Positions 19,547-27,339 of a DNA stretch of 64,000 nucleotides are shown here, one piece after another. The stretch is from contig NZ_JAFIDJ010000002.1 of NCBI RefSeq assembly GCF_017051705.1, positions 764,384-828,383 of the forward strand. The letters are read 5' to 3'. The notes beneath the pieces were generated by a model. It was not told the DNA's origin and made no database searches. It was given only the letters and a program-made list of their open reading frames with translations. Within the stretch, counting starts at the first letter, position 1, and each line of letters opens with the position of its first letter. The translations under genes were made by a program, and so were the position numbers. The stretch comes from Algoriphagus lutimaris (GTDB taxonomy: Bacteria > Bacteroidota > Bacteroidia > Cytophagales > Cyclobacteriaceae).

Positions 19547-20155
19547 TTAGTTAGAAATTATTAAATCTTGTCGTTCCAAAACCAGGTAAAAATTTACTGC
19601 TATAGTGTCGCTGACTTTTAAAGCTCCAAAGAATTTTTCTGGAGGCTCAATATTAAAATCTGACAGCTGAATTTTTCGCTCTCCCGAAAGCAAGGCAGAA
19701 TTATTTTCACTTGCTAAAAACACACAAGAAATGTCGTATTTTCGAGAAATTCCCACCATAGTAATCTCTACTTGCCCCATGAGGTTTTTCTGAGTAGGAG
19801 TTTCGGATTCTTTTGTTAAACCCAAAAAATTGACAGAGATAGTAGGAAATTTTTCTACTTCTATCGTCTTTTTGAAGTCTTTGGTCATCAACTCATTGTC
19901 ACAATCAAAATTTCTACTTGTGATTTTGACTTCACCATTCCACTGACCAACTTCCTGACCTTTTGGAATCCTCTGAATTAAGTATTCCTGACCTGTATAC
20001 TCATAATTTTCACAAGTAAATTTGGAAACATTGGTTGTCCCCAAAACCTCTAGCATACTATCTCTCGTGACTTTCCAATTAATAACTTCTTCTTTAGGAG
20101 AAGCATCTAAAAGAATGGACCAAATCAAAATTAGGAAGGATTGAAAAAGGGGCAT
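19547..20155 (-). CDS. YceI-family lipocalin-like protein (last gene of operon)
   Basis: This 202-aa exported protein has a short hydrophobic N-terminus followed by a YceI-type beta-barrel: NWKVTRDSMLEVLGTTNVSKF at the start, MTKDFKKTIEVEKFPTIS in the middle and DFNIEPPEKFFGALKV at the end. YceI proteins bind polyisoprenoid or other long lipids in the periplasm. It shares the C-terminal IEPP-x-x-FG pattern with the first gene of the same operon, so the two are paralogues flanking a porin. The domain is more diverged than in the 21510-22091 gene, with inserted Cys residues. Confidence 0.75.
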   Translation of the reverse strand: MPLFQSFLILIWSILLDASPKEEVINWKVTRDSMLEVLGTTNVSKFTCENYEYTGQEYLIQRIPKGQEVGQWNGEVKITSRNFDCDNELMTKDFKKTIEVEKFPTISVNFLGLTKESETPTQKNLMGQVEITMVGISRKYDISCVFLASENNSALLSGERKIQLSDFNIEPPEKFFGALKVSDTIAVNFYLVLERQDLIISN

Positions 20156-20217
20156 AGTCGTGTAATTATAAAGTCAGTTCCGCTTTTGAATGCAGAACTG
20201 ACCTTATTCTTAATTCC

Positions 20218-21492
20218 TTAGAAACTTATTGCAGCTTCAATATTGATTCCATTGAATTTGGCTTGATAATATTTTGAATCCATGCCAAAACCATTTTTAT
20301 ATTCTTGATTGACATACTCCAATTTAACAACCACATTATTGGTCATAAACCAACCTCCACCTACATTCACTCGGCTGATTTCTATATCCTCAGGATCAGA
20401 TTCATTATTGGATCCTTTGACTGTATTGTACCGTCCACCTAAATAAAACTGCTCTGTTTTACCAAATCGATACAACAATTCTCCTGCTATTTGAGTGAAT
20501 TGTCCTCCACCCTGCTCCTCTGAATTTCCTACGGATTCTAGAATCCCGAAAAACTCTAGCCCTTTATATTTAATAAAAGGGTTAAACTGCAAAGCAGTCA
20601 TTTGCTTAAACCTAGGATTGAATCTTCCTTCAAAATCATTGGTAGTTCCATCCAATAAATCCAATATATGGTAATACCTACTTCCTGCACGATCCCCTCC
20701 ATAAAGCCAGGTACCAGAGGTAGTTCCCTTATTTAAATACCAGGATCCAGTAAGCCTTACCCGTAGATCCTCAGTCACATAATTATCATAACCAAGTTTA
20801 CCATAAAATGACATCTTGTTATTGGTGTTATCATTGACAATGACACTCTGATTTAACTTCCCATTGGTCAATCCGACAACTGCCAAGAAGCCGTTTTTTT
20901 GTACGGTCACTTCACCAAAGGCTTCAGTAGAGAAAGAATCCATAATGTAATTTCCTATAAACGGGTTATAAATAACTCGGGCATTGTCAGATCTTCGGAA
21001 ATGTGCATCACCATAATTGAACTCATCCATCCCAAAGGTGAGGGTAGTATAATCCATAATCCCCTCCAAGAACCCTTCTTTTATAAAGTCTAATCGATCC
21101 ATCTGCAGATAGCCACCTTTTACCCAGGCCTCATTATGGTGTTTGGAAGATAAATAAACCCGTAAATGAAGACGAAGACCACGGGCCAGTTGCGTATTCA
21201 AATTGAGATTGGCTGAAGGAAGGTTAATGTTCGACCCTAAACCCACTAGATTATCCAAGTAATTGGAATGATCTATTGATTGAAACTGCAAGGCGAAATC
21301 ACCCCCGATAAAAACCCGGACTTTATCAAAAGTCTGTTCTGACTCTTTTGAAGTTTCGAAAACATTCACCCCTTCCTTGCTATTTTCCCGAAAATACTCA
21401 AGCTGGGTTTTCTCTTGTGCTAAAACCGAAATGGAACACAGTGCCAACAAAAGGCTTGCTCCAATTTTTGAAAATTGTAGAATTCTATTCAT
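20218..21492 (-). CDS. Outer-membrane beta-barrel porin-like protein
   Basis: A signal peptide ends at SVLAQ near residue 25. The mature protein is rich in alternating polar/aromatic strands (FIGGDFALQFQ, LRVRLTGSWYLN, NVVVKLEYVNQEY) and ends in Phe (AAISF), typical of outer-membrane barrels. The N-terminal linker is acidic. Size (424 aa) fits a 16-18-strand porin of the phosphate-selective or DcaP type. It sits between two YceI-type genes, 17 bp after the first and 62 bp before the second, so the three are co-transcribed. Substrate unknown. Confidence 0.75.
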   Translation of the reverse strand: MNRILQFSKIGASLLLALCSISVLAQEKTQLEYFRENSKEGVNVFETSKESEQTFDKVRVFIGGDFALQFQSIDHSNYLDNLVGLGSNINLPSANLNLNTQLARGLRLHLRVYLSSKHHNEAWVKGGYLQMDRLDFIKEGFLEGIMDYTTLTFGMDEFNYGDAHFRRSDNARVIYNPFIGNYIMDSFSTEAFGEVTVQKNGFLAVVGLTNGKLNQSVIVNDNTNNKMSFYGKLGYDNYVTEDLRVRLTGSWYLNKGTTSGTWLYGGDRAGSRYYHILDLLDGTTNDFEGRFNPRFKQMTALQFNPFIKYKGLEFFGILESVGNSEEQGGGQFTQIAGELLYRFGKTEQFYLGGRYNTVKGSNNESDPEDIEISRVNVGGGWFMTNNVVVKLEYVNQEYKNGFGMDSKYYQAKFNGINIEAAISF

Positions 21493-21509
21493 GTGTGATA
21501 GGGGGTAAA

Positions 21510-22091
21510 TTAAGTTTTTTGTGTCAATGCAATATCGAATGACAACGTTAGCTCATTTCCAGTTTTGATGGTACCAAAAACAGCTTTGGGAGGCTCTATA
21601 TTATAGTCTGTAAATTTGATCTCTTTCGTACCGGAGAAGGTAATCTTTGTACCATTCACCTGATACAAAACCACCATAGGAATAGTTTGTGAGGTGCCTG
21701 AAATTGTCATTCTGCCACTAGCTGAAATTTTATTACCACTGATTTTGGCAGGTCCCACAAGCTCAAAAGAGATGGTGGAATACTTATCGGTTACCAAAGC
21801 TTTGTAGGCATTGGTATCCATTCCTTTGTTTCCACTTTTCAGACTTTCGGCTTTCAGTTCCACCTTGAGGCAAAAAATCCCTTTTAACTGCCCATTTTCC
21901 AGGCTCATACTGGCAGTGGCACTAACGCCATTCTCAGCTACCATTTCCCAATCATGAATAGTGGAAGTGCCTGAAACTTTCATTTCTTTTAGCTCAGAAA
22001 ATGAAAACTTTGTCTGAGCCGTACTTTCAACAGCCAACAGTAAAAATAGGATTGTGGCAAAAAATCCGCTAAAATTTCGGTGAAGCCCCAT
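21510..22091 (-). CDS. YceI-family lipocalin-like protein (first gene of operon)
   Basis: This 193-aa protein has a signal peptide ending near VESTAQT and a YceI domain: VSGTSTIHDWEM opens the fold, MDTNAYKALVTDKYSTISFEL is the middle, and FTDYNIEPPKAVFGTIKTG closes it. Members form a lipid-binding beta-barrel in the periplasm. It is the promoter-proximal gene of the YceI-porin-YceI operon, and a TAnnTTTG element lies 26 bases upstream on the same strand. It is divergent from the TonB-receptor operon across a 515-bp intergenic region. Confidence 0.88.
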   Translation of the reverse strand: MGLHRNFSGFFATILFLLLAVESTAQTKFSFSELKEMKVSGTSTIHDWEMVAENGVSATASMSLENGQLKGIFCLKVELKAESLKSGNKGMDTNAYKALVTDKYSTISFELVGPAKISGNKISASGRMTISGTSQTIPMVVLYQVNGTKITFSGTKEIKFTDYNIEPPKAVFGTIKTGNELTLSFDIALTQKT

Positions 22092-22116
22092 AAAATATAG
22101 TGGTTTTGTTTTAATT

Positions 22117-22124
22117 CAAATCTA
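22117..22124 (-). promoter_or_regulatory. -7 promoter element of the YceI-porin-YceI operon
   Basis: On the minus strand this reads TAGATTTG, an exact match to TAnnTTTG. It lies 26 bases upstream of the ATG at 22091, giving a leader of about 18 bases. No clear -33 element is seen. Confidence 0.55.
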
Positions 22125-22265
22125 CACAAAGCATTTCGGGTTGACCGTGATAAAAAGAATTAACTTTCCTGATTAAAATCAGTAAAAATTTAAATATTCC
22201 GATCTATAGGCTACTCTTACAATATTTATTATTGAAATATTTATACTTAATCTAATATTTTTTGA

Positions 22266-22297
22266 AACAATGGCAACTTCTGCCTATTGTTTTTTTT
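22266..22297 (+). terminator. Orphan plus-strand intrinsic terminator
   Basis: AACAATGGCA (22266-22275) pairs with TGCC-T-ATTGTT (22281-22291, one bulged T), loop ACTTC, followed by a run of T to 22297. The T-tract is on the plus strand, but the nearest upstream gene is on the minus strand, so this would end an unannotated short transcript. Confidence 0.6.
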
Positions 22298-22517
22298 AAG
22301 GAATTAATCCATACACCGAATTTAAGTCCATACTCCAGTGGATAGGATACCTTAAAAGGGCCTCTCATTTAAAACTTGCCAGGCTTTGAATCAAGTTTGT
22401 AAATGGGGAACTAAATCGGGAGATCAAAAAGTAATGTCATTCTTTATAGTAGATCATGACTTTATTATAAATCCCCTCGATTCAAATAAAAGCCAAAAAA
22501 TTCATTCACTTCTTAAT

Positions 22518-22548
22518 ACAGTTCAGTAGCGGTTTCCTACGGTTCAGT
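22518..22548 (+). promoter_or_regulatory. Predicted LytTR-regulator binding site
   Basis: Two 10-base direct repeats, ACAGTTCAGT (22518-22527) and ACGGTTCAGT (22539-22548), start 21 bp apart, i.e. two helical turns. The first nine bases of copy one fit the LytTR half-site pattern [TA][AC][CA]GTTN[AG][TG] exactly and copy two has one mismatch, with the 12-base spacer expected for the family. The site ends 32 bp before the -7 box of an operon that itself encodes a LytTR regulator, so autoregulation is likely. Confidence 0.65.
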
Positions 22549-22580
22549 CAAATCAAATTTTTAGCCTGGACTCTACCAAA

Positions 22581-22588
22581 CATATTTG
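22581..22588 (+). promoter_or_regulatory. Near-consensus -7 element of the TonB-receptor operon
   Basis: CATATTTG differs from TAnnTTTG by one base. It lies 18 bases before the ATG at 22607, and the LytTR-type repeats sit at roughly -45 to -76 relative to the implied start, a usual activator position. Confidence 0.4.
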
Positions 22589-22606
22589 GCTTAAATCTAA
22601 GCCAAC

Positions 22607-24766
22607 ATGAAAACGCTATATCTTTTTACGTATCTCTTTTTTCTTCAAATAGGTTTCTTATTTGGACAAAGTCAAATATCAGGAATCATCACAGATGAAA
22701 AAGGGATCCCCCTTCCAGGCGTAAATATTTTTATTAGAGGAAGCTTTGATGGGGCAAGTAGTGATATCGAAGGCAAATATGTCTTTGAAACCACTTTAGA
22801 AGGTGAGCAAACCCTTGTTTTCCAATTTTTAGGATTCAAAGGCAAGGAACTGTCTATCAATTGTAATCAACAAAAGATACAAGTAGAATCTATCCACTTA
22901 ATAGAAGCAATAACCGAAATGAATGCAGTAACTATTTCTGCAGGAGCAATGGATGCGTCCGATGAAAGTAAGGCAGTTATCTTGAAACCTATTGACATCG
23001 TCACGACTCCTAGTGCCATGGGGGATGTAGTGGGAGCATTTCAGACATTACCAGGAACAAGCACTGTAGGAAATGACGGGAGGTTATTTGTTCGTGGTGG
23101 TGATGCCAGTGAAGTGGGAATCTATGTGGATGGTATGCGTGTGGGAAATGCTTATGGGACCACTGCTGCAAATGTTCCAACAAGGACTCGATTCAATGCG
23201 AACTTATTCAAAGGTACATTCTTCAGTACCGGGGGCTATTCAGCGGAATACGGCCAAGCACTATCCTCTGCTTTGGCTTTAAAAACCAAAGACTTAGCTA
23301 TCCGAAACCAAGGGGATCTTAGCATCATGTCTGTAGGAGGAGGATATTCCCACACACTCGCAAACGAAAAACACAGCATTACCTTATCTGCCAATTATTT
23401 TGATTTACAACCCTATCAAAATCTAATCAAACAAAACTTTGATTGGGAAAGAAGTCCTCATAGCTGGGATCTGGAATTAGCCGCTCAACAAAAAATTAAA
23501 AAGAATGGCTTAGTGAAAGTATTAGCTAGAACAGAATCAGGGGGAATGTCTCTTTGGAGGCCAGAACCTGGTAAAGAAGAAAGAGGAATCTTGACTGACA
23601 TCAACAATTCCTATTCTTATGTTCAGACAAATTATAGACAAGCTCTTAAAAATAACTGGACCCTATTTTCAGGTATCGCCCTTTCGCACAACAAGGATGA
23701 GATCGGTTTGGATAGTCTACAGATCCACCGAATTAGTAACCTTACACACATAAAAAGTACAGCAACCAAAGATTTTTCTGATCGATTATCTGCCAATACG
23801 GGGATAGAAGTGTATCTCCATGGTTATAAAGAGTTACTTCCCAATAAAAATCTTAGCAGAAAAATTGATGAAACCGAAGCTTACCTATTCACAGAATGGG
23901 ATTGGTATCTCAACAAAGATTTCATAGTAAGAGGGGGCCTTCGAGGAGGTAGGAGCCAGCTATCCGATCAATATTGGCTCGACCCTAGGATTTCATTAGC
24001 ATACAAAGTTTCCGAAAGTGGGACAATCTCTTTTGCCTCTGGAAAATTTCATCAATTACCTGTGGATAACTACAGAGTCATAGAAAATAGTTTACAAAAT
24101 TCAAATTCCAATCACCTGATTTTAAATTACTTATATGCAAATAATGGCATTACATTTCGAAGTGAGCTATTTTATAAATCATATGATAGATTGGTCACTT
24201 TTGAAGGTTATCCACAGGATCCACAACAGCTAACTAATGGTGGATATGGAAATGCAAAGGGATTTGATCTTTTTTATAGGGATAGAAAAAGTATCAAAAA
24301 CACAGATTTTTGGGTGACTTACAGTTTTGTCGACAGTGAACGAAAATTTGATCAATACTCCAACCAAGTTCAACCGAATTTTGCTCCAAAGCATAACTTT
24401 TCGATAGTGGCAAAGCATTTCATTACAAATCTGAACTCACAATTTGGGGCTTCATTTTCTTTGAATGATGGCTATACCTACGCCAACCCAAATTTTCCAG
24501 GAGAGATGAACTCAAAAACCGAGAGCTATCAAAGTTTAAGTTTGTCATGGAGCTACCTGCCCAAACCGAATTTGATCATTCATTTAGCTTGCAGCAATGT
24601 GTTGGGAAGGGAAAATATCTTTGGGTATACCTATACTCAAAATCCCAATGAAATGGGAGTTTTTGAATCTCTACCAAGCGGACAGGTAGCTCCTAGATTT
24701 CTCTTCCTTGGGATCTTCCTGACTATATCCAAAGACAAAACAGCAAATAATCTAAACAACTTATAA
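22607..24766 (+). CDS. TonB-dependent receptor with carboxypeptidase-D-like N-terminal domain
   Basis: This 719-aa outer-membrane protein has a signal peptide ending near LFGQ, then a carboxypeptidase-D-like domain (ISGIITDEKGIPLPGVNIF), a plug domain (VVGAFQTLPGTSTVGNDGRL, RGGDASEVGIYVDGM) and a C-terminal beta-barrel. It takes up or senses a ligand using TonB energy. No SusD-like partner follows; instead a small secreted protein and a two-component system come next, so the ligand may be tied to signalling. It is the first gene after a LytTR-type repeat. The ligand cannot be told from sequence. Confidence 0.9.
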   Translation: MKTLYLFTYLFFLQIGFLFGQSQISGIITDEKGIPLPGVNIFIRGSFDGASSDIEGKYVFETTLEGEQTLVFQFLGFKGKELSINCNQQKIQVESIHLIEAITEMNAVTISAGAMDASDESKAVILKPIDIVTTPSAMGDVVGAFQTLPGTSTVGNDGRLFVRGGDASEVGIYVDGMRVGNAYGTTAANVPTRTRFNANLFKGTFFSTGGYSAEYGQALSSALALKTKDLAIRNQGDLSIMSVGGGYSHTLANEKHSITLSANYFDLQPYQNLIKQNFDWERSPHSWDLELAAQQKIKKNGLVKVLARTESGGMSLWRPEPGKEERGILTDINNSYSYVQTNYRQALKNNWTLFSGIALSHNKDEIGLDSLQIHRISNLTHIKSTATKDFSDRLSANTGIEVYLHGYKELLPNKNLSRKIDETEAYLFTEWDWYLNKDFIVRGGLRGGRSQLSDQYWLDPRISLAYKVSESGTISFASGKFHQLPVDNYRVIENSLQNSNSNHLILNYLYANNGITFRSELFYKSYDRLVTFEGYPQDPQQLTNGGYGNAKGFDLFYRDRKSIKNTDFWVTYSFVDSERKFDQYSNQVQPNFAPKHNFSIVAKHFITNLNSQFGASFSLNDGYTYANPNFPGEMNSKTESYQSLSLSWSYLPKPNLIIHLACSNVLGRENIFGYTYTQNPNEMGVFESLPSGQVAPRFLFLGIFLTISKDKTANNLNNL

Positions 24767-24776
24767 AACTAAAATC

Positions 24777-25421
24777 ATGAAAAAGTCAATTTTAACTTTC
24801 GCACTAATATTTATGTGGATCACTTTTGTAAAAGCCATGGACCCTGTTTATGAAGCGGCTATGCAAAAGCAAATTCAGGCTATGAATTCTATCCCAAACT
24901 TGGAAACTGCACAGCAAGTAACCAATGGTTTTATCAGAATCGCAGAAGCAAAAAATGAGGAGTGGCTCCCATTGTATTATGCTGCATATACAAATGTAAT
25001 GTCAGCTTTCCGATTTGAAGTCAACAAAGATCAATATTTTGACCAAGCTCTTCAATGGGTAAATAAAGCAGCTGAAATATCCCCAGATAATTCTGAAATC
25101 ACAGCCCTGCATGGATTCGTAATCATGGGTAAACTAAGTGTGGATCCAGCTAGTAGAGGACAAGAAATGAGCCCTATGGCCATGCAACTTTTTAGTAAGG
25201 CAATCAACCAAGATCGTGAAAACCCTCGTGCTGTTACCTTAATGGCCCAAATGGAATTAGGAATGTCTCAATTCTTTGGTTCAGGACCAGAAAAAGCATG
25301 TGGTATGGCAAGGTTAGGATTAGAGCTATTTAAGAAAGAGAAAATGAAAATTACGGATGAATATATCTTACCTACTTGGGGGGAAAGAGATGCAGAGGGT
25401 ATTTTAAAGAATTGTAATTGA
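24777..25421 (+). CDS. Secreted protein of unknown function, TPR-like helical pattern
   Basis: A signal peptide ends near FVKAM, followed by about 190 residues of helical sequence with TPR-like spacing (FDQALQWVNKAAEISPDNSEI and AINQDRENPRAVTLMAQMEL). No known family is recognised with certainty. It starts 10 bp after the receptor stop and is followed by a strong hairpin, so it is co-transcribed with the receptor and may work with it at the cell surface or in the periplasm; this is inference from position. Confidence 0.75.
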   Translation: MKKSILTFALIFMWITFVKAMDPVYEAAMQKQIQAMNSIPNLETAQQVTNGFIRIAEAKNEEWLPLYYAAYTNVMSAFRFEVNKDQYFDQALQWVNKAAEISPDNSEITALHGFVIMGKLSVDPASRGQEMSPMAMQLFSKAINQDRENPRAVTLMAQMELGMSQFFGSGPEKACGMARLGLELFKKEKMKITDEYILPTWGERDAEGILKNCN

Positions 25422-25441
25422 TTTAATTGTATCAAATCCAT

Positions 25442-25493
25442 AAAGAGCTAATTACAGAGGATACGAATCTTTATTCTGAATTAGCTCTTTTTT
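25442..25493 (+). terminator. Terminator / attenuator between the receptor pair and the two-component genes
   Basis: AAAGAGCTAATT (25442-25453) pairs perfectly with AATTAGCTCTTT (25479-25490), with further pairing CAGA/TCTG and GAT/ATC inside, and a T-tract follows. It lies 20 bases after the secreted-protein stop. Partial read-through would give more receptor than kinase/regulator. Confidence 0.8.
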
Positions 25494-25507
25494 ATTATCT
25501 TCCTACG

Positions 25508-26575
25508 ATGCTTAAAAATTCATCTTCTGAAAAAGGCCAAGGATTATGGAATAACTTACGCAGCTTCCTGATCATTAACCTATTCATTGCCATCATCTTG
25601 GTAATTCTTTTTTGCCCCAAATGCTTTTTGAGTTGGGAAGGAATTGTCAATGTGATTCCTGATTTTTTTTATAGCTTCTTCATTTCCATGGCCTTGAGTT
25701 TTGGAGGAAGTAAAATAGAGGATTTTTATGATCAACGAATTTCATGGATTTCTTTTCCTCTCAAAAGGCTAGTATGCACCATACTGACTTATTTGGTGTA
25801 TTCTTTTATCGTATCTTTTATCATAGTATTTTCCTTTGCATACCTTCAAGGCCAATTTACCTTTTCTAAAATCCCATGGAGATCCATTCTGGATTTCACC
25901 TTTGTACCAATGCAGATTGCATTTGTATTCATGGCGATATTCACAACGAGAAGCTGGCTCTTGGAATGGCGTAAATCAGCTATCGAGGCAGAGCAACTGA
26001 GGTCCGAAAAACTAGCGAGTCAGTATCAGGGGCTAAAAGATCAGCTGAATCCACATTTCCTTTTTAATTCTTTAAATGTGCTATCAAACCTTGTGTATGA
26101 GGATGCAGATCGGTCTGCTGCTTTTATTCAAAAACTTTCTAAAATTTATCGATACGTTTTAGATGTCCAAAATGAAGAATTGATATCATTGGAAAAAGAG
26201 GCTGCGTTTGCAAGAAACTTTTTAGAACTACAAAAAATCCGATTTGAAGACAGTTTAGAGTTCAACATCCAACTTCAACAAGCAAATAATTATTTTCTAC
26301 CCCCACTGTCATTGCAATTGCTGTTAGAGAATGCCATTAAACACAATATTGCAAGTCAGGCAAACCCGCTCTTTATTCATATTATTCAGAAAGAGGATGA
26401 GCTATGGGTAAGCAATACCTTACAATTGAAATCAGGAAATAAAACCACTAATAAAGGAATTGGGCTGGAAAATATCCGCTTAAGATACCTTCATCTCAGC
26501 AATAAAGAAATTACAATAACCCAAACCCAAGATGAATTTCTTGTTCAGCTTCCATTATTAAAAATATTCAAATGA
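25508..26575 (+). CDS. LytS-type membrane sensor histidine kinase
   Basis: About four transmembrane helices fill the first 150 residues. The cytoplasmic part is a His_kinase (PF06580-type) domain with the phospho-acceptor His183 in LNPHFLFNSLN, the N-box LLLENAIKHN and the G-box GIGLENIRLRY. Open reading extends to a TTG at 25427, but that stretch is a terminator hairpin, so the ATG at 25508 is the start (355 aa). It overlaps the LytTR regulator gene by 4 bp (ATGA), so the two are translationally coupled. It should phosphorylate that regulator; the signal is unknown but may come from the upstream receptor. Confidence 0.92.
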   Translation: MLKNSSSEKGQGLWNNLRSFLIINLFIAIILVILFCPKCFLSWEGIVNVIPDFFYSFFISMALSFGGSKIEDFYDQRISWISFPLKRLVCTILTYLVYSFIVSFIIVFSFAYLQGQFTFSKIPWRSILDFTFVPMQIAFVFMAIFTTRSWLLEWRKSAIEAEQLRSEKLASQYQGLKDQLNPHFLFNSLNVLSNLVYEDADRSAAFIQKLSKIYRYVLDVQNEELISLEKEAAFARNFLELQKIRFEDSLEFNIQLQQANNYFLPPLSLQLLLENAIKHNIASQANPLFIHIIQKEDELWVSNTLQLKSGNKTTNKGIGLENIRLRYLHLSNKEITITQTQDEFLVQLPLLKIFK

Positions 26576-27324
26576 AGATTTTACTGATTGAAGATGAAAA
26601 ACCAGCTGTCAAAAGGCTCTTGAGTCTTATAAAGGGCTACTTTCCTACTTCAGAATTCATTACTGATCTAGACACGGTGAAAAAAACTATTCAGTGGTTG
26701 CGATCCCATGAAAACCCTGACTTGATGTTTTGCGACATTCAATTGGCAGATGGAAACAGTTTTGAGATTTTTGAGCAAGTGAGTGTTAAAACTCCGGTCA
26801 TTTTTACAACCGCCTACGATCAATATGCTATTAAAGCTTTCAAGGTCAATGCTGTGGATTATCTATTAAAGCCCATCGACCCTGAGGAATTACAAAGAGC
26901 AATAGATAAATTTAATCAACAGAAGCTTAATCAAAACCTGGATTTATCACTTATTCAGCAGCTCATTACCAAAGAAAAGTCCAGCTTTAAAAACCGATTT
27001 TTAGTGAAGTTTGGAGAAAAAATTCAAAGTATTTCTATTCAGGAAGTTGCTTTCTTTTATAGTGAAGAGCGCGTTACTTTTTTGCAAACCCATAAGGGTA
27101 AAAAATATGTTTTGGACAGCACTTTAGAGCAGGTAGAATCACAGATAAACCCTACTTTATTTTTCCGAATAAACCGAAAATATCTTTGTTCATATTCCTC
27201 AATTTCAGATATTTTCACTTATTCAAATAGTAGACTCAAAATCAAACTGATTAATTGTGAAGATCAGGACATTTTGATCAGTCGTGACAAAACTTCAGCT
27301 TTTAAAAGCTGGCTGGATGGTTAA
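26572..27324 (+). CDS. LytTR-family response regulator
   Basis: This 250-aa protein has a receiver domain (LLIEDEKPAVKRLL, phospho-acceptor Asp55 in MFCDIQLADG, TTAYDQYAIKAF, DYLLKPID) and a C-terminal LytTR DNA-binding domain from about residue 145 (FLVKFGEKIQSI to KTSAFKSWLDG). LytTR proteins bind direct repeats about two turns apart; a matching repeat lies upstream of the first gene of this operon. It overlaps the kinase by 4 bp and is followed 15 bp later by a membrane protein. Confidence 0.95.
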   Translation: MKILLIEDEKPAVKRLLSLIKGYFPTSEFITDLDTVKKTIQWLRSHENPDLMFCDIQLADGNSFEIFEQVSVKTPVIFTTAYDQYAIKAFKVNAVDYLLKPIDPEELQRAIDKFNQQKLNQNLDLSLIQQLITKEKSSFKNRFLVKFGEKIQSISIQEVAFFYSEERVTFLQTHKGKKYVLDSTLEQVESQINPTLFFRINRKYLCSYSSISDIFTYSNSRLKIKLINCEDQDILISRDKTSAFKSWLDG

Positions 27325-27339
27325 CCATCACAATTTTTT

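Larger units (their letters stand above)
22092..22606. other. 515-bp divergent intergenic region with several regulatory signals
   Basis: No protein-coding gene is supported here. The region holds a minus-strand promoter for the YceI operon (22117-22124), an orphan plus-strand terminator (22266-22297) that hints at a small RNA, a LytTR-type direct repeat (22518-22548) and a near-consensus -7 box for the receptor operon (22581-22588). About 200 bases between 22298 and 22510 show nothing recognisable. Confidence 0.6.
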
